This document shows positions 1 through 13,300 of a stretch of DNA of 64,000 bases, piece after piece. The translations under genes were made by a program, and so were the position numbers. The notes beneath the pieces were generated by a model. That model was not told where the DNA came from. It ran no database searches and was given only the letters and a program-made list of their open reading frames with translations. This DNA is from Sorghum bicolor (taxonomy: Eukaryota > Streptophyta > Magnoliopsida > Poales > Poaceae). The stretch is from NCBI RefSeq assembly GCF_000003195.3, contig NC_012872.2:20059804-20123803 (forward strand), read 5' to 3'. Every line of letters starts with the position of its first letter. The first letter of the stretch is position 1.

Positions 1-410
1 CATAGGCACCTAGCTCCTAATTTTATGCAAAGACATTGTGTTGGATTATTTTGCCTGCACACATGCCATGAGTTTACAGCTTTTCCCTGTGTATCGAACC
101 AAACAGCCCCTCGGCGCTTTGACTATTGAAATTGTAACGACCCCTTCCTTCCACCCCAGGAAAAATGATAGGAAATAGGAATTCTAAAGGCCCCTTGTTA
201 GAAAAACGAAATTTCCTCTAGGAGAAAAAATTTTCATCAAAAATTCTCATCCAAAAAGACCATTGGAAATTTTGTTACAATTCTAGAGACATTGAGACAG
301 ACTGTTGAACAATTGTAACATCTGAGATGAGTGTTACAGTTGTAAAGAATGGTTCGATGGGTTGAAGCAATGGAAACAATTAACAAGTATTGGAGCCATC
401 GAGTCAATGA
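1..410. other. 3' flank of the gene, no gene seen
   Basis: Moderately AT-rich sequence beyond the 3' end of the minus-strand gene. I see no exon, RNA gene or element boundary here. The short ORFs are unsupported. Confidence 0.5.
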
Positions 411-1139
411 GAGCATCTCCAACAGTTATGCAATTGGACTTTGCATTCTTCAAATTTGCCAAAAACCTTAAAAATTGCTCTCCAACAGTTTTGCATTTGA
501 CTTATGCATTTTGGCAAACTTGGCATTTGATGGACCAAACTTGGCATTTTTGCATAGACACAATGGCTTGGCAATTTTGATATCCCAAGAATCTTGGACT
601 CCTTGTCGTGTCCATACTCCCCACGTCGCGGTAGTTTCCCGCGATACGAGTCCTCACGCGCGACTATTCTCTTTCCCCCGTGTGCCGCTTCCTTTTTCTG
701 CGTACCGCCTCCTTTTCTTGCAGCGACGCGAGGCTAAGAGATCCATCGCCGCCTCCTCTCCTTCCTTCATGCGACGCTACGCCAGCTAGGAGATCCATCG
801 TCTGAGACCTCGAGCCTGAGATCGATGAACGTGGTCTCGAGACGACTTGGACCAAGTGGCGACGTGGACTTGCGGGACGACACGGTCAAGCGACGCGCGA
901 GACAATTGGCACGACGGGCGAAGGAATTGCGTGTGACGGGCGCCCACGCGACGTGCGAGAAAATTTGCCGCGAAGATGATTCCCGGACAAAAATAGTTGG
1001 GTCCACTATTTTGGAAAATGTCAAGTCAAAAATGCCAAACACTTGGAGATAAACTTATTTTTCCTTTGGCAAAATGTTTAGGGATTTGGCAAACTCCAAC
1101 AAATGGCAAATTTCAATTGCATAACTGTTGGAGATGCTC
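411..1139. mobile_element. MITE-like DNA transposon with 26-bp perfect TIRs
   Basis: The first 26 bp (starting GAGCATCTCCAACAG) are repeated as an exact reverse complement at the right end (1114-1139). Subterminal repeats around TTGGCA and TTTGCA follow on both sides, typical of non-autonomous elements. The centre (about 600-960) is GC-rich and unlike the AT-rich arms, so it may be a captured fragment. The TIR resembles that of the PIF/Harbinger-type MITE at 11334-11735, but the flanking 3 bp differ (TGA left, GTA right), so no target site duplication is proven. It lies 219 bp downstream of the gene's stop codon. There is no transposase. Confidence 0.7.
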
Positions 1140-1357
1140 GTACAATGCTCTCATGAGTTAACAAAAGAGAATTGAAGGCTGTTAGGTACATGCCACCCCA
1201 TGATGCAATGCTTTACATGATCTAACAGAATAAAACAAAAGATAGCCAAACCCTGTAGTATGAGGAACCAACATTCCACTTCAAATTTGTCATTGTTTCT
1301 TTCATGTACCAGTATATTCATCTTTAATCACAAGTATTTAGCGACAACGCATGAAAG

Positions 1358-4300
1358 TTAGAGATTGCTGAGACCAAGGAACTCTGTAAAGCTCGGATAC
1401 TTGGGCTGCCATCCGAGCTCTGCCCGAGTTTTGGAGTTCTCCATCCTCTTCCCCAGCGGACCATCAGTCCCTACAGCATGCAGCTATATATGTTAATTAA
1501 GAGCCCAAATGATTTAATCAGGAATTCATGAAAGCAGCCAAAAATGCTAGTATATGACTGACTAACCAGTGAAGCCCTGAAACTGTGTCTCAAATTTCCC
1601 GCTTCTGTTGACACGGTCCATAATCTCTAGCCTGCAGCATCAAAATTGACAGCACACAAGTATTTGCAGCAAAATCATTGCTGGTGGGAAGAAAGGGAAC
1701 TGAAGAAGATGAACTTTGGCAGTGACCTGGACAGAGGCTCATTGTCACAGCCCACAAAGATGCGGCTCCGTAATCTCTTTTTCATGATGGCAATTGCAAG
1801 AGAGGCTGCATCCTGTAAATAACATAAGGCAGAAAATTGTAAATGCAAAACACATAAACATACACCCTGACATATTAATCAGATAGATGTAATCAAGAAA
1901 CAAATCTAGTCATATCAGTGCAATGGTTGAATTTGAAAAGGTGTTTGATAAAGTTGAGCACAATCTCATGCTTCAGGTAATGCAATGCAAAGGCTTTCCT
2001 GCTAAATGGCTTGATTAGATGAAAAGCATCTTTGACTCTGGAACCTCTTCAGTGCTCCTCAATGGAGTACCTGGTAAGGTCTTCCACTGCAAGCATGGGG
2101 CTAGGCAGGGTGATCCATTATCGCCTCTTTTATTTGTCTTGGCAGCAGATCTGCTACAGTCACTCCTCAATTCTGCAAAGAACCAAGGACTGATTAAACT
2201 GCCCATTCCCCTAACTCATTGCCAGGATTTTCCAATTCTTCAGTATGCCGACAATACTCTTACTTTCATGCAAGAGTGTGCCAGGAAGCTTTTCTTTCTC
2301 AAGGCATTCCTAAATTCCTTTGCAGAATCTACAGGCCTGAAAGTTAACTATGCTAAATTGATGATGGTCCCCATTAATGTTTAGAAGAGAAGTTTACTCG
2401 GCTTGTAAACACTTTTGGTTGCTCCAAGGGTCCTCTACCTTTTACCTATTTGGGTTTGCCTCAGAGCTTGACTAAACCTTGTGTAGCTGATTTTTGGCCT
2501 TTGGTCTCAACGGTGTGAAAGAAGGTTAATGAGTACCTCCACCTTCTTAAGTCAGGCAGGATGTTTGGAGCTTACAAATGCTATTTTTTTCAGCCCTTCC
2601 ATCGTTTTCTATGTGCACCTCCAGTTTACCTAAAACTATTATTAAGCAAATTGATAAGTTTTGTAAGCACTGCCTTTGGCGTGGTTCAAATCTTAGTGAT
2701 AAGAGGTCTCCAAAGGCTGCCTAGCCGATGGTGTGTTTGCCCAAGGATGAAGGGGGGCTAGGAAATTTGAAGACTCAGAATCTTGAGTGACAGCTTATCA
2801 CTCAAGAATCTTCACAAATTTTTTAATAAGCTTGATATACCTTTGGTGCATCTGATTTGGGAGAGGCATTACTCTAAGGGTCTTCTACCTATCCAAGAAA
2901 GAAGAGGTTCCTTCTAGTGGAGGGATATTCTTAAGCTCCTGCTGGTTCATCCTGCTTCTTAAGATTGGACCTCTGGCATGGACATCTTCTCCAACAGTCC
3001 TTCCCTGAATTGTTCTCCTTTTCCAAGAATCCCAATATCTCAGATCAAAGTGCAAGGCTAACAACACAACTCCAATTACTCTTTCACTTGCCCCTTTCGG
3101 TGGAGGCTTTTGCTCAATTCCAAGTTTTCTCTTCTATTAGGCCACGTTCGTTTCACCGGGAACGAGCTCCGGAAAGAATTCTTGGCCGGATTGGTATTCT
3201 ATTTTATATAAACTTTCACTGCCGGATTGATTCCTGGCCTCTAAATACTGTAACCGAACAAGCCCTTATTCAGACCATTCAGAACACCCAGGATGCTGTT
3301 CTCTGGACAAATATTTGGGGCTCACCTCTTGTCCCTGCAAGGCCTATAAGCTCTTAACAGGTCATAGGCAAATCCATCCAGTATTTCATTGGCTTTGGAA
3401 AACTGCCTGCCAGAACAAAAGAAAAAAGTCGATTGAACACCAGAGGGCTCTTACAAAGAAAGAATATGGCTTTAGAGAACTATAATTGTGTCCTTTGCAG
3501 CCATAATATTGAGGAAAGTCTTCTCCATCTTTTCCTAGCCTGTCCTTTTGCTGTTCAATGCTGGAACACGCTGAACCTGCAAGCTGGAGCTTTCGTAGAC
3601 CCCTTTGGTATTTTGGACAGTTTCAGGAGACAACTTGCAGTTCCTTTTTTCCTGGAAATCTTAATCTGCATGTCTTGGGCAATTTGGTCTGTGCGCAATG
3701 ACTATATCTTCAGGAACAGACCTGTATCTCTTCAGCGATGCAAGCAAATTTTCAAGGATGAGTTTGCAGGAGTTATTCTTCGAGCAAAGCAACCACTTTG
3801 TCTCTTTTTTTTGTTTCCTGAATATGTTGTTGTAACCTCTAGTCTTTGGTTTTAATAAATCCCAGTAGGGGGCGACCCCTCCTGTTTTACTCAAAAAAAA
3901 GGAAACTTAGCATCTAGAGTATGGATACAAGTTTTGTTTATTGATTTGCCTAAATGGGGGGATAACACAAATTAACACTTCAGAGTACATGTTGCATCCA
4001 AGGCTATGCTCTAAATTGATAACTATGGATTCAAATTTGCCCCAAACATCTAGCATACAATCCATTAGTCCATGTTATACAACCATAAATAAGTAGCAGC
4101 GCTTACTTCATAATGTATCAGATTGAGTATATGATCAGGACGCACATCCAAGGTTCCTTTTGACAACCAATAGACATGAGGACCTCGATCTGATTTGTAA
4201 TGGAAGTCAAGGAATATTGCATCAGTTCTGCCCAATTTAATTCAATACGAATCAGGCAATGTATATATCTAAGAAGTAAGAACCCTAGGTGCTTGAAGGT

Positions 4301-7300
4301 TGGAACCAAAAAAAGTCATGTCAATGAGGATATGTAAAGTCCTGCTAGCCTAAGAACACAGCCCCCTGCCTCAAGGACAACATTTTCAGCTTTTAGAAGC
4401 ACATCAGTACGAGGGCTCTGACCAATCGATACACAAGGAGAATCCTACACAAACAGAAAAAAAAAAAGATAAAGGTTAAATGAAATCAAGAAAGACAGAG
4501 CTAGTACTGGAAGTCTGGAAAATTGCTGCAAAGTCCAAGCAAATAGATGAACATTAAAAAGTGCAACCACCACAAAACAGCATGTTACCAGCCTGAAAAC
4601 CAATTTTTTTTCTTGTTCAAAGTTCAATTTTTTTTTTCTATATGAATCCCTGAACGCTTCAGTTTGCAATATCAGCAGAAAATATAGTGTAATACTGCAT
4701 ATACTACCAACAAAATATGGAGTGGATTTTGTACCCACAAAGTTCAGGAGCAAACAAAGACTATAACTCTGCAGTTTGCACTTGTATGCTGTGTAATACA
4801 ATGCTCATAGGACTAATACCTCACCGCAGAATCCATTGTCACTGCAGTCATACACAGCAGTACTCGAGGTGAATAGGAAAGAACCTTCTCCATTCCAATT
4901 CGAAGCTGCTATTCTGCACATGTCATCTGGTATAAGGATGTCTTACATGTCCTTGGAACCTAACACTAGTAGGCTTAAAGTGTAAGACAAAGCGAGGTAT
5001 ATTTGACTGCAAGGACACTTGAACCATTCATCAATGTTTTCACACTTCTTATACATCAATTGGCTGAAAACGATGCTCCTTCCAGTCATTGGCATCCTGT
5101 AAGTTCCCACCATGATGTTAAGTTCAGGAGAGAGCGTAATCAGAGTCTGGTCTGCTGCCTGGGCTTAGAGGGATGACGTAGCAGGAGGTCGGCAACCAGC
5201 AGTGGCAGGTGGTGAGGAGTGGTGGTGTTAGGGTTCCTCCTTCTTCCCTTGATCTCTCGCAGGCGATATGGGTGAGAGACCGGGGCTGGAACTCGCAAGC
5301 TAGGGTTTTGGGGGACTTCCCGATCTCCCAGCTCCCTTTAACAATATTGTTTCTGCTTGAATCCAGAATAGAGTCTTTACAAATATATATATCCTCCTCT
5401 CCTCTAATAATTTATAAAATACTCCCTCAAATAATAATATTCCTAAATAATAGCAATTGACAATGGAAATTGGGGTCCTATCCCCCCTAGGCCGATCGGC
5501 CTGTGGCCCCTAGCCACTTATCCGCCGCTTGTACGTAATACCGGTCATAACATCTCTCCCTCCCTCGGCAAACAGCTCGTCCTCGAGCTGCACATCAGGG
5601 TAGAGTCTTGAAGTCCTCCATGGGCTCCCAAGTCGCCTCATCCGCAGCCAGCCCGTGCCACTGCACCAGGAGTTTCCACTCACCCCGACGTAGCTGAGCA
5701 CGGAGGACCTTCTCCGGGGCGGGCAGCAGGCGACCATCCTGCACAGGAGGCAGCATAGCCGGCCCAGAAGGAGGGACGCCGGTAGGAAAAGTGTAGGGCT
5801 TGAGCAGCCCTACGTGAAAGACGTCGTGGAGGCGCGCGTCGGCCGGCAGCTGCAGCCGGTAAGCCACCCGCCCAATCCGCTCCAAGATCTGGAACGGGCC
5901 GGCGTAGCGCGGGCGTAGCTTGCCCGTGGCCGGCGTAGCGAGGGCATGGGTGGGGCGGTGTAGCAGGCGGAGTAGCACCCATGCCCCCACATTGAACTCC
6001 ACCTCGCGATGGTGCTGGTCGTAGAAGCGCTTGGCGTATTGCTGTGCCTGAAGAAGACGCTCCCGGACCTCTGCCAAAAATGCGTCGCGGTCGTGCAGCA
6101 GGACGTCCACTGCCTCCGTCTTGGCCGCCCCCTCCTGATGTGGGAGAAGCGGGGGTGGTGGGCAACCGTAGACCACCTCAAACGGCGATGTCTTCAAGGC
6201 GGAGTGGAACGACGTGTTGTAGCAGTACTCGGCCCACGAGAGCCAGTCGACCCATATGCGGGGGCGGTCACCAGTCGCGCACCTGAGGTACATGGCGAGC
6301 ACCTTGTTGACGACCTCTGACTGGCCATCAGTCTGGGGGTGGAAGGCCGTACTGAGGCGCTGCTTCACACCTGCACATTTAAAAAGGTCGCGCCACAAAT
6401 GACTGGTGAAGACTGGGTCGCGGTCGCTGACGATAGAGCTGGGGAAGCCGTGCAGACGCACGATCCCGTCGAAGAAGGCACGCGCAACTGAGGCGGCCGT
6501 GTACGGGTGACTGAGGGCGATGAAGTGAGCATATTTGGAGAAGCGATCCACCACCGTCAGGATCACCGACTTGCCGTGGACTTTCGGCAAGCCCTCAACG
6601 AAATCCATGGAGATGTCAGCCCACACCTGGGCCGGCACATCCAGGGGCTGCAAGAGGCCTGCCGGCTGCGTGGTCGGCGTCTTATTCCGCTGACAGGTGT
6701 CGCAGGAGCGGACGAAGTCATGAACCAGGCGTCGATCGCCAGGTATGTAGAAGTCAGCCCGGAGGCGCACAAGGGTTTTCTGGATCCCCTCGTGCCCCGC
6801 TGAGTGCGCCAAGCTGACCACTTGGTGGCGGAGATCGTCGACGTCGGGAACGTAGAGGCGCTTGCCGTGGATGAGGAAGCCGTCGCGCGCAGCCCACAGA
6901 GCGTCCAAGGTGCCGTCCGCGAGTTGCTGTAGACGGTCGCGGGCCGTCGGGTCGGTCGCGGTGGCGTGGCGGATGACGTCGAAGAGGTCAAAGGACGGCC
7001 CAGAGAGGGCGCACGCGGCCACCGCGTCCTCGTCGCGGCGGGACAGCGCATCTGCTGCCGAGTTGAGCAGGCCGGGGCGGTACTCGACGGCGAAGTCGAA
7101 CCCGAACAGCTTGCTGAGCCACTGGTGCTGAGGCACGGTGGACAGCCGCTGGTCCAGGAGGAACTTCAAGCTGTAGTGGTCGGTGCGAACGAGGAAACGG
7201 CGCCCCCACAAGTACGGGCGCCAGTGACGGACTGCCTGCACCAGTCCAATGAGCTCCCGCTCGTAGGCCGCCAGCTTGACATGGCGGGCGGCAAAAGGTC

Positions 7301-10300
7301 GACTGAAGAAAGCCAGGGGTCCGCCCCCCTGGTGTAGGACGGCGCCGAACCCTGTACCGGAGGCGTCGCAGTCCACCACAAACGGGCGCTCGAAGTTAGG
7401 CATCTGTAGGACCGGCACTGACGAGAGCGCCCGCTTAAGGGCGGCAAAGGCCTCGTCCGCCTCCGTCGTCCAGACGAACGCCTCCTTCCGTAGGAGGCGT
7501 GTGAGAGGGGCCGCGATGGAGCCGAAGTCGCGGATGAACTTCCTGTAGTAGCCGGCAAGCCCCAGGAAGCCTCGCACCCCGCGAGGAGATCGTGGCGTCG
7601 GCCACGAGGTGACAGCAGCCACCTTGTCGCTGTCCATGGCGACCCCGGCGGCGGAGATGACGTGGCCGAGGTAGGCGACGGAGAGGGCCCCGAAGCACTT
7701 CGACCGCTTCAAGAAGAGGCCGTGGGAGCGAAGGGCGGTGAAGACGAGGCCCACGTGCTGCAGGTGCTCGGACCACGACGTGCTGTAGATCAAAATATCG
7801 TCGAAAAACACCAGCACAAACCTGCGGAGAAAAGGGCGGAGCACGTCGTTCATCAATGCCTGGAATGTCACTGGGGCGTTGGAAAGCCCAAACGGCATCA
7901 CCAGGAACTCAAAGTGGTCGTGGTGGGTGCGGAACGCCGTCTTCTCGATGTCCGCCGGGTGCATGCGCACCTGGTGGTACCCGGAGCGGAGGTCGAGCTT
8001 GGTGAAGAACTTGGCGCCGTGGAGCTCATCAAGGAGCTCGTCCACCACCGGGATTGGGAACTTGTCCTTGGACGTGCGGTCGTTGAGCGCGTGGTAGTCG
8101 ATGCAGAAGCGCCACGTCCCATCCGCCTTCTTGACAAGGAGCACGGGCGCCGAGAATGGCGAGGTACTGGGGCGAATGATGCCCTGCTCCAGCATGGCGG
8201 CGCACTGCCGCTCGAGCTCGTCCTTCTGTAGCTGGGGGTACCGGTACGGCCGCACTGCCACAGGCGCCGTCCCGGGCAAGAGGTGGATGCGGTGGTCGTT
8301 GGAGCGAGCCGGTGGGAGGTCGCGTGGCGTGTCGAAGATGTCGGCATGCTGAAGTAGAAGCTCGTCCAGCAGCGGGCGCTGAGGGTCAGCAGCCACCGCG
8401 GCGAGAGACCGCTGCTGTGAGGGAGCGCCCGGAGCGCCCACGCACTGCCACACCGTGCGGTGCCCGCTGCGCTGAAAGGCCACCGTGAGCCCCTCGAAGT
8501 CCCAAGTGAGGGGGCCCAACGCCCCGAGGAAGTCGACGCCGAGGATGATGTCGAAACAGCCCAAGGCGAGCCCGATGCAAGTGATGTGGAAGGTCGTGCC
8601 GTCGATGAGGACCGGCACGTCACGAGCGATCCCCTCGCAAGGGAGGCGCTCGCCGCCGGCGACTGTAACGCGAAGCTGCTCGCCCCCCTATGGAGCGAGG
8701 CCCAGGCGACGCATGGCGGCCCCCTGGAGGAACATGTGGGTGGACCCCGTGTCCAGCAGGGCGAGGAAGCGTTCACCCTTAATCGTCACCGGCAGGAGCA
8801 GGGTATGGTACGTCCGGATCCCTGCAAGAGCATGCACGGAGACAACGAGAGCATGAGCGTTAGCAGCCGCATCATCGTCCAGCTCCGCAGGGGCTGCGTC
8901 GTCGTCTGCGGCAGGGGCCTCATCTTCCTCGACGTAGTCTGCCGACTCCAGGTAGAACAGTCGTGGGCAGACATGGCCACGGACGTACTGTTCATACTGT
9001 TCATCACAGTTGTAGCATAGTCCTTGGCGGCGACGTTCCTGCATTTCGGCTGGCGAGAGACGTCGAAACTGTCGCGGCGGTGCTGCTGCCCCCGGGGCAG
9101 CTGGAACAGCGGCTGCTGCAGCTGGTGCTGGAACGCCCTGTGCGCCAGCAGGAACCACAGCCGCCCCTGGTGGCGCCGGGGAGGGGCTGGCCGCGGCGGT
9201 TGGCGCGCGCCACGTTGCTGCTGCGTCTGGAACAGCGCTGCTGTGGCTGTTGCGCGGCTCTCGAATGCGCGGGCCAGGAACATGGCCGACTGAAGATCGG
9301 GCGGGGCACGCATCGCCACGTCCATCCGAATATGTTCCGGGAGGCCGCCCACGAAGAGTTCCGCCTTTTGGCGCGTGGAGATATCCCGGGAGTGTGCAAG
9401 GATCGTCTGGAAGCGGTCCGCGAACTCCTGGACCGTAGAGTGGAACGGTAAACGCCCCAATTCAGCCAACCGCGAGCCATAGATGGGCGGCCCGAAGCGA
9501 AGGCGGCACAGCTCTTTGAAGCGCTCCCAAGACGACATTCCTTCATCCAACAACAGAGCATAGTACCACGTCTGAGCAGCGCCGGTGAGGTGGTACGAAG
9601 CCATCCATGTGCGTTGGGACTCCGGGGTGCGCTGGCCCCAGAAAAATTGCTCGCAGTGGGTTAGCCAATTCAGCAGGTCAACCGAACCATCGTACGTGAA
9701 GTCAAGCTTGTAGCCCTTCGGTTGGAATTCGGCCGCTCCCAAAACCGCGGGCGCAGCAGCGCCGAAACCAGCAGGGGCGGGCGCCATCGGGAACGTGGCG
9801 AACGCCGTGGGGGCGGCCCCTGGTGGAGCCGCGCCGAGTGTCGGCACCGCCCCGAGGCTAGGGCCGGGAACGAGGGTCCCGTCGATGCCCCCATAGAGGG
9901 TGCCCGACGCGGGAACGCCCCCATGGCCGAACCCCGCGGTGATGTTGGGCAGCAGGGGGACCGTCGGGTGCGCCGGAGTGTTGGTGTAGACCGGCGGCGA
10001 GGCTCCCGTCAGCCACGCTGGGAGTGGCGATGGCGAGGGGGGAAACCGGATGTCCTGGATCGGAATGCCCTCGGACGGCGCATTGGCTGGTGGAGGCAGC
10101 AGCTGCTGGGTCGTTGGCGGCGGCAGCAGCTGCTGGGTCGTCGTTGGCGGCGGCGGCAGCTGCTGGGTCGTCGTTGGCAGCAGCAGCTGCTGGGTTGTCG
10201 TAGGCGTAGAGGAGTGCGGTCCTAGCAGGAATGCATGGATCCCAGCGACCATCCGGCCGAGGTCGAGGACGGCTGCTGTCAGCTGCTCGTTCGTCATGAC

Positions 10301-13300
10301 GCCACCGGAGGACGGCGACGCGCCGGCGGCCGGCGGCAGCGAGGGCTGCGGAAGCAAGGGGGACGTTGGGATCGCAGTCAGCGACGCGGTGGTGGCGGGG
10401 GCCTCGGTCCCGGACAGAGGCGGCACGGTGGAGGAGGGCAGCGGGATCGACATGGCCAAGTCCGATACCAGGTTGTTAGGGTTCCTCCTTCTTCCCTTGA
10501 TCTCTCGCAGGCGATATGGGTGAGAGACTGGGGCTGGAACTCGCGAGCGGCGCTGGGGCGCCGTGGTGAGGGCAGGCGCAGCGGCGGCTGGAGGCGTGAA
10601 CAGTACCCGCGGCTACTGTAGCGCGCGTACTGTTCACAGAGAGGTGGCGGCTAGGGTTTTGGGTGACTTCCCGATCTCCCAGCTCCCTAAAGGAAGCTGG
10701 AAACAATATTGTTTCTGCTTGAATCCAGAATAGAGTCTTTACAAATATATATATCCTCCTCTCCTCTAATAATTTATAAAATACTCCCTCAAATAATAAT
10801 ATTCCTAAATAATAGCAATTGACAATGGAAATTGGGGTCCTATCCCCCCTAGGCCGATCGGCCTGTGGCCCCTAGCCACTTATCCGCCGCTTGTACGTAA
10901 TACCGGTCATAACAGGTGGTGAGTCTGCGGCATTGATGAGTTGGTGGGGATGCCGCCAACCACAGGCAGCAAAGGACTGGCCGATTGGAAAGGGCCAGGT
11001 GGCTATGGGGTCATGTGGTGTCAGAAAGCAGGCATGGATCCGTTGCAGAGATACTGCCCATGGCGTGAGGGGGCTGGCATATCATCTCATTCATGCAACA
11101 TTGACATTTCATCCAAAGCCTTGCAAAGTTCTATGTGTTTTTATTATCTAACTCATCTCAAAGTCTTGTCGGATTATAAAAGATTACTAACTCATACTAA
11201 ATTAGTAAATTCAATTAAAATTTAAACAAAATTCAATTAGAGAATAAATGCCCAAAGCCCTAGAAATCCAAGGTATAAAACATTTCTGCACTATTTTCTA
11301 GATGCATGTTACCCAGAAGCCAATCATGCATTAGAGCATCTCCAAGAGTTTTCAGAACCCACTCCCAATCTTGATTTTTGGCAAGACTGGAAAAAATTGC
11401 TCTCCAACAACTCTATATCTCATCTCCCAATCTTTCTGCATTTGGGAAAATCGATCCAATCGTGTGTATCGATTGGCCAATCTGGAAGCGGAAGGATGTG
11501 AGGAAGAATAAGGAGTAAGGACAAAGTTACCAATGCAAATGTACAAGAGAGAAAAGTATAAAATTGGTTGGGGTGATTTAGAAATAGTCCGAGATTCCTG
11601 ATGCAAAATTGTCTTCCATATTTTAGGAGTAAGATTTTGGAAATGGTTGGAGGACCCAACAAATGTGCTCCTAACTTCTTTTTCCACTTGGAAAACTCAT
11701 TGATTTACCATTTTTTTGAACTATTGGAGATGCTCTTACAACTTTCAAGCATGGACTATGGAGATTTCAATCTTTTTCTGGTGAAGAGAAAAGGCAGAGC
11801 ATGTATGTCTGACTGTGAGTGACATAGTACAACATGAATAAAGGAAGCAATAATGATTAAAAGCTTACAATTATTTACCTCAGATCTCCAGCATAATCCT
11901 CAGAACGATATGGTGGAGCACAGAAAATAACATTTGGAAATTTGGGACCCGCTACGGACCTCTTCAAGGAGGGAATGATACCAATGTCAGTTAATTCACT
12001 GTGATGATCTGTGGTTGCAGTCTGGCCACAAACCTTGCAACCTGGATATTCCTATAAGGCAAGCTCTTAATTAGACCAAGCTTTACACGTTAAGAAATTT
12101 ACATTTACAGTAGGTACTATACTGAATTACTGATAATTCAAAGAAGTCACAAGGACACGACACTCCACCAAAAGATCATTAGGTTAAGATTGCCAGAATC
12201 ACAGTGTTGATCAGGGGCGGATCCAAAGGGGGGGCTGGGTGGGCTCCAGGCCCCCCCCCCGCATGAGTCTGGTTTGTCCATTAAATTAGTGTTAATTAGC
12301 CTTAAATTCTTATTAATCTTTGGCTTTAACCCTATATGTTCACTATTTAGCCCCCCTTTTTTGTCTCCATCCTGGATCCGCCACTGGTGTTGATGGTACT
12401 TTGCAGTACCACTAAATAAAAGATAGCAGAAATGGAAAATAAATGGTTGATTTTTTTTTTGAGGGAAGCCATCTGACGCACTTTATTGATCCGAAAACAA
12501 GGTTACATCGTTCACTAGGGCTTCGATAATGTTTTTATAGGGAGTGACTTGTAGTTAACTGCATGAAAACAAAATTAATTTCAGCAAGTATCCCCTACCC
12601 TTTAGTTCAAAATACCCGATTATTAACAAGTATTATTTCTATATGTATTTAGTTCAAAATTGCACTATTCTTCTGAGTTTTGAGAGCACCTCCAGTGTAC
12701 TGCAAAATCGAACCAAGGGAGAACACTACACGGTTCGGCTGCTCGTTGTCAGAAGTAAAATCGAACCCAACAGCATCGAACCGTGGCGTGCTGTTCCAAT
12801 AAAAAATTCCTTGTTTAGGACAGATCACTGATGTCATTGCCTGTGAAACCTCATCAACCAGGGTCACTTCCGATTTGTTTATTGTACTTCCGATTTATTT
12901 ATTGTTTCTTTGAGCAACCACCGACGTGACACTATCCGAACTCTACCCAACTGAGAATCGTGCCAGTTCAGTTCGATTTAGCACTGGAGCTGCTCTGACA
13001 ACACTTAAAAAAAGTATTATCAGGCGACATTCCGTCGTTTCTAATTCTAGCTCAACGTGGGCTTGCATAGAACAGGACAAATTGAATAATCAATAAAAGT
13101 AATATATGTGCCCAATCCCCGTTGGTAAGTTGTTGACGAGTTGCGCTCTCTCAACAGGAGGGGCGAGGTTGATAACCTATATATCAGATTCAATTGAGTA
13201 GCAACCTGTTTCCACATCTCGGCGACGATCCGGCCGAGCACGCCCGGCCCAACGATGAGCAGATCGTTGTTGCTGACGCTCTCGGGCGAGAGCGAGCTAA

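Larger units (their letters stand above)
1918..3899 (+). mobile_element. 5'-truncated L1-type LINE in intron 6
   Basis: A non-LTR retrotransposon tail lies opposite to the host gene. It starts inside the reverse transcriptase domain, so it is 5' truncated, carries a zf-RVT-like segment near 3430-3560, and ends in a short A-run at 3892-3899. I could not find convincing target site duplications. A 126-bp Tourist-like MITE (3140-3265) sits inside it, so the LINE is the older insertion. Confidence 0.8.
5226..10914 (-). mobile_element. R1: Reina-like chromovirus (Ty3/gypsy) in intron 3
   Basis: A complete LTR retrotransposon in the same orientation as the host gene, flanked by the 5-bp duplication GGTGG (5221-5225 and 10915-10919). 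LTRs start TGTTA and end AACA on the minus strand. A primer binding site for initiator tRNA-Met (TGGTATCGGA, 10461-10470) and a purine tract (GAGGGAGGGAGAGA) next to the 3' LTR are present. Domain order is gag, zinc knuckle, protease, RT, RNase H, integrase, chromodomain. Short LTRs, small size and the terminal chromodomain fit the Reina clade. The LTRs are nearly identical outside two deletions, so the insertion looks recent. It is fully intronic. Confidence 0.88.

Noticed and set aside
1900..3915. Possible target site duplication of the LINE
   Set aside because: Both flanks contain an ATCTAG-like string and GAAAC, but not as one aligned repeat, so I do not claim a duplication.
4445..4801. 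118-residue minus-strand ORF with hydrophobic stretches
   Set aside because: Lies wholly within intron 4 of the gene and is AT-rich; the hydrophobic residues come from T-runs.
5680..9561. Several 80-290 residue ORFs on both strands across R1 pol and gag
   Set aside because: Shadows of the GC-rich pol and gag frames; Arg/Pro/Ser-rich with no domain, and the pol frame itself shows all catalytic motifs.
10596..10637. Hairpin in the R1 5' LTR as a microRNA or terminator
   Set aside because: Arms are only 10 bp and sit in LTR sequence; better seen as a deletion-prone inverted repeat.
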